A DNA stretch of 64,000 nucleotides, taken from Polyporus tsugae. Its lineage: Eukaryota > Basidiomycota > Agaricomycetes > Polyporales > Polyporaceae. The translations under genes were made by a program, and so were the position numbers. This document shows positions 57,605-64,000 of the stretch, piece by piece. The notes under the pieces were generated by a model. It made no database searches, had not been told where the DNA came from, and was given only the letters and a program-made list of their open reading frames with translations. Location of the stretch: contig JAHRBS010000012.1 in the NCBI GenBank assembly GCA_024305745.1, forward strand, positions 253,001 through 317,000, read 5' to 3'. Position 1 is the first letter of the stretch, and each line of letters begins with the position of its first letter.

Positions 57605-59120
57605 TTAGAGCCAATCGGATACATAACCCTCCGGGAAGCCACCCTCGATCTCGAACTCTGTTGTTGCTGGCATGTGCCGGACCTCCCACTTCTCTGCGGA
57701 GCCCGGGCAGTGGCGCCAGTATGTCATCTCGACTGGGGAGCGAATTGCGATTTCCGAAGGCCCCGACCGCGGATCCTCAATGATGCGGCGGAGGGAGAGG
57801 TGGTCGATGTCGCGAAGCCGATCGCGCGCTGCGTCGTTCTGTGCCGTGAAGTCAAGGAAGACTGTGCCGCATCTGACGAATGACCCCGCTGCGCGTATAG
57901 CAGTATCCTGTACAGGAACATTTTGAGGGTGAGTAGGAGAACACGTGAGACCGGATCGAGACGACACTTACTGTGAGCTGTTTCAGGTCGACCTGGTCCT
58001 CCACGACGAACTGGAGTGCTAGGCACTGAACGGTGCGCATTCTGTGTAGGTTCTTCTCCCACACGTCCACCTGCAGCGAAGGGGAAACGGAGAGGCGCAC
58101 GACGCGAGCAAAGTGGTATGATACCACCGCAGGGATGCATGCCCAGTCGTCCTTGATGAGGCCATCGATCTCGAGGACCACGGTGCGGCAAATGTTTCCG
58201 AAGACATAAAGGTCCAACAGTCCCCCACGAACGCGTTCTAGCGAGCACCAACCAAGCTCTTGGCCCAACTCATCCAGCAAGATGGATAAATTCTCCTCGC
58301 GAATGTCCTCCAACTTCGCAGACAACCGTTTCTCTTCAGTGGTCAGGATGTTCCCCACGTCAAGACTAACAACGTTTGGGAACGCCCTGATGTAGTCTGC
58401 CGCGCCGGATGCGACGCTCTCGGGGATCATGAGCTGCCGCACCTTCTCGAAAACAACGAGGTCGCCTTCGAATTCATCTTCGTCCTCTAGGACGTTGGCA
58501 CAACGCACGCAGACACGCCTCAGAGTGTCCTTGTGCCGTGGTAGTACCTTGTTGAGGTTTAGCTCGCCGTACGAGTCGTCGTCTTCACAGACAGGTTCGT
58601 AACGGGGACTGATCGCGACGTCTTCCAATGCTGACGCGATTTCCGAGACTAGCTTGTAGGCGATGGGTCCCGCCTTGTGCACTCGGAAAGTCTTGAGTGT
58701 CCGTAGGCGTTGGAGAGCGATGTATAGCGAGCACTGGCGGAGCAGAGCCTTCTCTGGGTCGCGGAGGGTGAGCGACGTCAACCTTGGGACGTTGGCGAGG
58801 AGCGTAATCAAGTTCCCGATGTCGGCCGGATTCACGGTGGCGAGGGTGATGTCCAAGGTGTGGAGCAGAGCGAGGGGGGAAGACGGTTCCCTTGGCAGGC
58901 CCTGGGCGGCGCAAAAAGCGAAAAACGACCGCGCAGTCGACTCGGTGAAGAGTCGAACTCGCGCTGACGGCAAGCGCAGGGCGAGACGTGCTCCGCGCTG
59001 ACGGAGCTCCTTGTGGGTGCTAACCAACGTCAGCCGAGTTTGGACATCTGGGCACATCTCCACGATGGAGAGTTGGATTTCGAGTGGGACGCGAGGAGTG
59101 CGGACAGGCAGGGAGTCCAT
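57605..59120 (-). CDS. F-box/LRR-like protein P2, 483 aa
   Basis: Paralogue of P1. Exons (minus) are 59120-57972 and 57907-57605, the intron falling at the same codon as in P1 (after E/K-QL-[MT], before DTA[VI]RAA). The start MDSLPVRTPRVPLEIQLSIV leads into CPDVQTRLTLVSTHKELRQR. LRR-like lines include LHTLDITLATV, VPRLTSLTLRDPEK, LRTLKTFRV and FPNVVSLDVG. The signature ERVRGGLLDLYVFGNICRTV and the R-L-S-V-S-P-S-L line follow. It lacks the acidic insert of P1. The C-terminal domain (SPVEMTYWRHCPGSAEKWEV) is intact, in contrast to the more divergent end of P1. Upstream, a gtcagt donor and tctcag acceptor match those around the 4-nt first exon of P1, but the ATG there reads ACG, so translation probably starts at the downstream ATG used here. 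Confidence 0.82.
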
Positions 59121-60028
59121 GTTGAAGACGGCTGAGAACAGGGTAGGTGATCAGTCTCCGATACTCCAGGGCGGACTGCCAGATGCGGCACACTGACCGT
59201 TGTGTCGTCAATAATAGGTACTTGAACTTTGGTATAGGTGGCGTTGGGCTGGCTGGGTCAACGATGTGGTTGCGAGGTAAGGGAGTCCCGGGAAAAACCC
59301 ACCCTCGGAAAAATGCAAGCGACTTATACCGTTGAACGCGCAGTGCCTGGACCCGGACAGATTTCCTTTTGACTCGTGCCCCAATTGCAAAGCGGCGCCA
59401 GCTAAGGCATGCTCTCGCTTAGCTTTCTTGGAGGCGATTCAGGGCGATTCTCTAAGGTCACAGCCTCTCTCGTTTCGGCATGCAGCTTCCTTCCTTTTGC
59501 CAGCCAGACTTCTCACGCGTCGCATCATATGACTTGTTCCTTGCACAATAACGTTGTGTTGTTTTCGGCCACCTGCCGCCCAAATAACCATACGCCTGCC
59601 ATGGCCACTGTCCTAGTGAACTGTTCCCCGACCCACCCACACTCGGCCCAGTCGATGGATGTCCTTGTGTCACCTGAAAGTACCACACTCAGTGTTTCTT
59701 AATCCTGGTGTATCCCAGTACTACGAATTGTAAAGTTGGCAGGATACAATAACTTTCGAAAGGTTATTGTTGGAGGCAGACTGAGGTGACAACCGTGCGG
59801 CAGCTTGGAGACAAAAGAGTGTAACACCGTTGGTGGTCGATATTAGCGGCGCTGCGCTTTCGTACATGTCAGCCATTGAGACGGGGGCAGGGAATGTGGT
59901 ACCGGTACAGATAACGAGACCGTGGATGAGGACTTTACACGTAGGTAAGAGGGATATGTGGAGAAAAGCTACAATTGAACACCGGTCACTGCTATGCAGG
60001 GGACCGTGAACTAAATACATATGAACGA
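59121..60028. other. Intergenic interval
   Basis: No supported gene; it must contain the P2 promoter and P3 3' flank. A palindromic-looking ataactttcgaaaggttat lies near 59749-59767. Confidence 0.4.
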
Positions 60029-61578
60029 CTACTCAGACGACGACGGCTCGCATAACGGGTAAGCCTCCGAAAAAGCGCAGCACCCTGTCAAGATTCTCCG
60101 CCCCTCGTCGTTTGGCAGCCGGGGCTGCTCCAACTCCCGCACGCTTCCCAGCACGCCGCCAACGCGCCAGTATGCCGGGCCCAAGGACGTGGAAACGCAG
60201 ACGACTTCTACGCGGTCCGAGCGGACGATGATCGAGCTCGCGATCCGCTCACGGTCCTTTCCTGCCAGGAAGTCATGGACGGCAGGATCGACCGCCTCGA
60301 GCTCCACGCAGAGAACCATGCATTCCCCAAAGGCATACGTGAGCTCGGTGAGTGCGCACTGGAGGACGTGGCGAGAGGTGGTCAGCTTCAAGTTCAATGC
60401 GTGCGCAACCACTGGCACGATGAAGTCCAGAAACAGCGGCTCACCTCGCAGGCCGTCCACTCCGCCTCCGTCGGCACGCCCGTGAGCACGATCCTCACGT
60501 GCAGGCATTGCACGGAGCGCATCTGGAGCCGCTCGGAGACGAAGACCCCCATGTCGAACTGGGGGCCGGAGAGGGAGAGGCGCAGGATGCGCGGCGCGTG
60601 GTCGGCAACAACCACAGGGATGAGCCGTTGGAGGGCCGGGGTTGCGATGGGCTGCCCGACGAGCTCCAGCGCAATCACGCGGCATGAGTTGCCGAACATG
60701 AGGAGGTCGATGAGGCCGCCGCGGACGAGCTCGAGGCGTGGCCAGACGGGCGGGCGCCGGCCGTTGTGAACGTCGAGCTGGACGTCCATGGTCGCCGTCT
60801 TGTTCCTGTGGCGCCGGTCGAAGGCCTCGTGCGACCACGCCCGCGAGGAGTAGTCGGTCCCGACGTCGAGGACGCGGAGGTCGGGGACGATGACCATGAG
60901 CCCCGCGATGCAGTTGCCGGGCTCGAGGGAGTAGCGGGGGATGTGGAGGCTTCGAAGCTCGGGAAAGGTGGTAGTACGGGTGTCTTGTGGGTGCGGCACG
61001 GGAGGCACATAACAATTGTGTGCGACTAGCTCTTTGCAGGACTCGCGGCCAACAAGCGCCTCTGCCATCGGGAACCGCCAGATGGGGTCCAGGACGCGAA
61101 TGGACGGGATCGAGGACCGGCTGCTGGGGAGGAGCTTGAAACTCTCGCAGCCGGCGCCAACGAGGGTGAGGGTTTCGAGGTTCCTAAGCCCTTCAAATGC
61201 GCGGCGGAGGACGACGGCTGTGGCGAAGACGACTTCGGGATTGCGGATGGTAAGGGATCGCAGCTCGGTAAGCGCAACGAGGGTGTCCCTCAGGCGGGAA
61301 ATCTGGATCGAAGGAAACGAGGCGGGGATCGTAATATCGAGGTCAACCACCTTGTCGCAATGACTGATGAGTGAGCCTCCCGTCCGGAGGAAGGCAAGGA
61401 AAGACAGTATCCCAGGGTACGACCGTAGGACGACTGGTCTACGCAGCACGATGGCCGAGACGTACGCCCTGAGCTGAGTGTTGGCGGCACTTAGGGCGAG
61501 TGCCGTGCGTTGATCCAAGTAAGGAAGAATTGTCAAGAGAACGTCGACCGAGAGACGTGGGTGGTACAGATTGGACAT
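60029..61578 (-). CDS. F-box/LRR-like protein P3, probably frameshifted near its 3' end
   Basis: The main frame from the ATG at 61578 encodes an F-box-like start (LSVDVLLTILPYLDQRTAL), leucine-rich lines (LVALTELRSLTIRNPE, LRNLETLTLVGAG, VPDLRVLDVG), and the family signature ELVRGGLIDLLMFGNSCRVI and VVVADHAPRILRLSLSG, ending its homologous part at IVLTGVPTEAEW. The expected C-terminal domain (EPLFLDFIVPVVAHALN, LTELTYAFGECM, LVELEQ-like lines, SDRVEVVCVSTSLG) is present but in another frame, which runs to TAG at 60031-60029. No splice site pair between about 60430 and 60520 gives continuous phase, so there is either a one-base frameshift (decay or assembly error) or an unrecognised intron. 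It is the most diverged of the three and is divergent from the P-loop gene. Confidence 0.65.
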
Positions 61579-62553
61579 GTCGGTGGCCTAGACGGACCGG
61601 TGGTGAGAGTCACGTTTTCCAGGCAGACCAATGATGATACTTACTGCGTCTCCTTGAAGTCGAAGAGGTGGATGTTGGCTGTCGGAGGCGGGACACGGGC
61701 AGATGGAAAGGTAATGCAGGGAGAGAGCAGAGACCAACTCAGCCACTGCAATTTATAGCTCGTCGGGGAGCTCGGCAAGAGGTTTGCAAAAACACGAAGT
61801 CGGGGAAACAAAGCGCATCATGCATTTGCGAAATTTAAAGCTCTACGACAATCCACAGTTGGTGGCAGCTACCACGCGGCTGGGGGCCCGCCTTTCCTCC
61901 CGTGGCAGCTTCCCACGGGTCACGATCTGCCCTTTGTGTGTTGCATTGTCCGGCTGCCTGGAAGCACTGCCCATCAGTATTACTCACGTTTCCTCTACAT
62001 CCAAGTCCGCTCCTGCCTGTCAGTGCTAAGTACTTCTGGACGAGCCGGTGCCGGTGGTGTGAGTACTGAGTTATATTTCAAGACGGGTCGGCGACAGACT
62101 AAATCTTACTCACAGTCCCACATGCCAAAATTCCTGGTCAAAGACAATATTGTCGACGGACACGACTCGCCGGAAGGGCGAAGACGAGAGTTGGCACTAG
62201 TGGGTGGCGCAACTTGAACGACGGTGGGACCGGGAATAGCCGAGGTGCGGTGGCCGACCGGACTCCGCCGTAGCGCTGACTCCGCCACCGTCGAAATGTT
62301 GTCACCAACTTGTTTGCATGTCTCATCCCAACCTTTTGCAACGGGACCTTAGCCCACTAATCACAGGCTCGTCCATTCATAACGCATCGTCGTCACTCTA
62401 CCCTTAAAAGTTGTTTCCTTCTCATCCGAAAACCGTCTAACTTGCGGACGTCAGGTACAGTCGTTCCGCCTTCGCCACCGTCGTGCTTGGTACAGATTGG
62501 ATCGCGGACCCCCGCTTGGACCAGTCACGCGTACTGAAACCGCGCCCAAGCCC
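61579..62553. other. Divergent spacer between P3 and the P-loop kinase
   Basis: No gene recognised. Its last ~80 bases match the leader of the relic at 56.6-56.76 kb. Confidence 0.45.
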
Positions 62554-64000
62554 ATGGACACAGTGTCAGGCACAACGACGGATTGGCGTTGCCGCGAGTC
62601 CTCCACAAAGCAAGCGGATCCGATTCCTGACAAGGACGCAGCCAATACGGGCACAGGGCCAATTGACGCGGGCACGTCGGGAGATCCGCAACCTACAACT
62701 CAATCTCGAACACGAGGAGGGTCACAAGCTGCAGAACCCGAAGACGTAACCGAGACCATGGACCCGAACTTCTCAATACAGCCTACCACGTCGGCCAGTG
62801 CACCAGCGGCACTAGACGACGGCTCAGCGACGGACGGGCCCGCGTCCACCAACACTTTCGGGAAACAGGTTGCTCAGGTTGACGACGAGCTTGACGATGT
62901 CCTGCTCTCGGGACAGAAGGTCATGCTCATCCTTGTTGGTCTGGTCGCGTCGGGTAAGGTAAGTGACCTGTCGCTCTTTGGTATCCTGCGGCCGTGAGCT
63001 GATTGGTTGACCACACTTTTACTTGTCGGCTATTGTCACTGGGCCACACCCGCTTTGTGCGTGCCATCGGCTCGTGCTGCGGCTCTGATACGTTTATTGT
63101 CTGCTCATCCGCCGCCCACTTCTCCTCACGTGCGCCGGCCGCGACCATAGTCCACCTTCGCGCAGGTACTTGAGCGATACTTTCCACAGTTTCGGCGTTG
63201 CAACCAGGACGAGCTTGGCGACCGGCGCAGCGTGGAGGCCCTTGCACGGCAGTCACTCAGAGAGGGTCTCTCCGTAGTCATAGACCGGACTAATTTTGAT
63301 GAAAGGTGAGCCAGACTATCCAGATCTTCTGGTGTTATACGGTTGCTCCAGGACAATGCTCACGTATAGTTGCCGCGTTGGTCGAACGGCGACACCTTCC
63401 TACAGCCAAAGGGCGACGTGGATCCGGATAGCGGGCGAGGTTCCTCGCACGTTGGTATGGATCATCGTATTCGATACGCCGTACGAGGTGAGTTCCCTCT
63501 CGTCGCTTGTCCATAGAGCAGTAGCTAACAAGTGACAATGGAGGTGTGCGCTGCAAGACTGAGGAACCGTCAGTATCCTCAGACTTTTCTATCCCTCGTG
63601 CCACAGACTGACTAGGACCCGTGTTTGCAGGCACGGGCCACCCGACAATCACAACACCCGAGCACGGGCTCGAAGTCCTGGAGCGCTTCCAGTCGCTGTT
63701 CCGCCCGCCTCTCCCCCACGAAGGCTACTCGCGTATCTTGCATCTCAAACCCGCCGACCTCCCGCCGACGCCCGACTTGAATGCCGAAGACGTGCAGTGC
63801 ATACTGCGACGCTTGCAAGCGACGCCTGAGGTCGTACAGACTGATCCGCCCATGCACGACCATCCACATGGTGGATATGGACGGCGTGGAGGCTATAGCC
63901 GCGAGTACAGAGACAGCCGTGGCGATCGGGAAGGCTACCAACCTCATCGCAGTTTCGTTCCTCGAGGTGCACCCGCGTACCGAGGAGACTGGGCGCCGCG
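62554..64000 (+). CDS. P-loop (polynucleotide-kinase-like, AAA_33) ATPase, 3' end cut by window
   Basis: Exons are 62554-62958, 63151-63305, 63406-63487, 63544-63568 and 63631 to beyond the window. An N-terminal 115-residue Thr/Ser/Asp-rich region precedes LILVGLVASGK|STFAQVLERY, a Walker A motif (G-x4-GK-S, residues 129-136) split by the first intron in phase 0. The kinase core continues with FRRCNQDELGDRRSVE, SLREGLSVVIDRTNFDER (Walker-B-like D-R-T-N typical of PNK/zeta-toxin-like kinases), TWIRIAGEVP, LVWIIVFDTPYEVCAARL and HPTITTPEHGLEVL, then LPHEGYSRILHLKP. The tail after about residue 300 is R/G/Y-rich (GGYGRRGGYSREYRDSRGD), suggesting RNA binding. By analogy it phosphorylates 5'-OH ends of nucleic acid or a small substrate; the exact substrate cannot be told. 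An upstream in-frame region lacks ATG, so 62554 is the start, as in the relic. Confidence 0.85.

Overview
The window looks like nuclear DNA from a basidiomycete, most probably an Agaricomycete. Genes are GC-rich and split by many 50-65 nt GT-AG introns, coding exons as short as 4, 10 and 26 nt occur, and the recognisable proteins are typical filamentous-fungal ones (SEC31, calcineurin A, UNC-50/Gmh1, a PAP2 long-chain-base phosphatase, a bZIP factor, Old Yellow Enzyme, class-3 lipase, GST, expanded F-box/LRR families). No bacterial operon signals, CRISPR arrays, rRNA or convincing tRNA genes were seen. Exon models were built by hand from splice sites, phase continuity and family motifs.

Layout. 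0-10.3 kb: the 3' end of an F-box gene, SEC31 (with a 1,172-nt intron among 50-63-nt introns), a secreted class-3 lipase, and a convergent glutathione S-transferase. 10.3-17.3 kb: gene-poor sequence with a hAT-like terminal-inverted-repeat element, a second F-box gene paralogous to the one cut by the window start, and a decayed GST copy. 17.3-33 kb: a large disordered protein, family member A (see below), a decayed F-box/LRR gene, a bZIP factor, and a long-chain-base-1-phosphate phosphatase. 34-43 kb: a possible 51-residue hydrophobic protein, a frameshifted F-box gene, a 390-bp hAT-type MITE with a perfect 8-bp target duplication, family members B and C, and an Old Yellow Enzyme. 43.8-52.5 kb: conserved housekeeping genes, namely calcineurin A, GMH1/UNC50 and a WW-domain protein transcribed divergently from GMH1. 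53.4-64 kb: a duplicated block of three related minus-strand F-box/LRR-like genes (P1-P3), a polynucleotide-kinase-like P-loop gene running off the right edge, and a truncated relic of that gene beside P1.

How the genes fit together. The housekeeping genes act in secretion (SEC31 in the COPII coat, Gmh1/UNC-50 in Golgi membranes), Ca2+ signalling (calcineurin A) and sphingolipid turnover (PAP2 phosphatase). They do not form a functional cluster. Two observations deserve most attention. One is a dispersed three-member family (A, B, C) that I cannot assign to any characterised family: it shares an HPFA-HDV-EDW motif, a W-N motif, a PR-I motif and identical intron phases. The other is the segmental duplication at 53-64 kb, which copied a divergent gene pair (F-box/LRR-like plus P-loop kinase) and left one kinase copy as a pseudogene.
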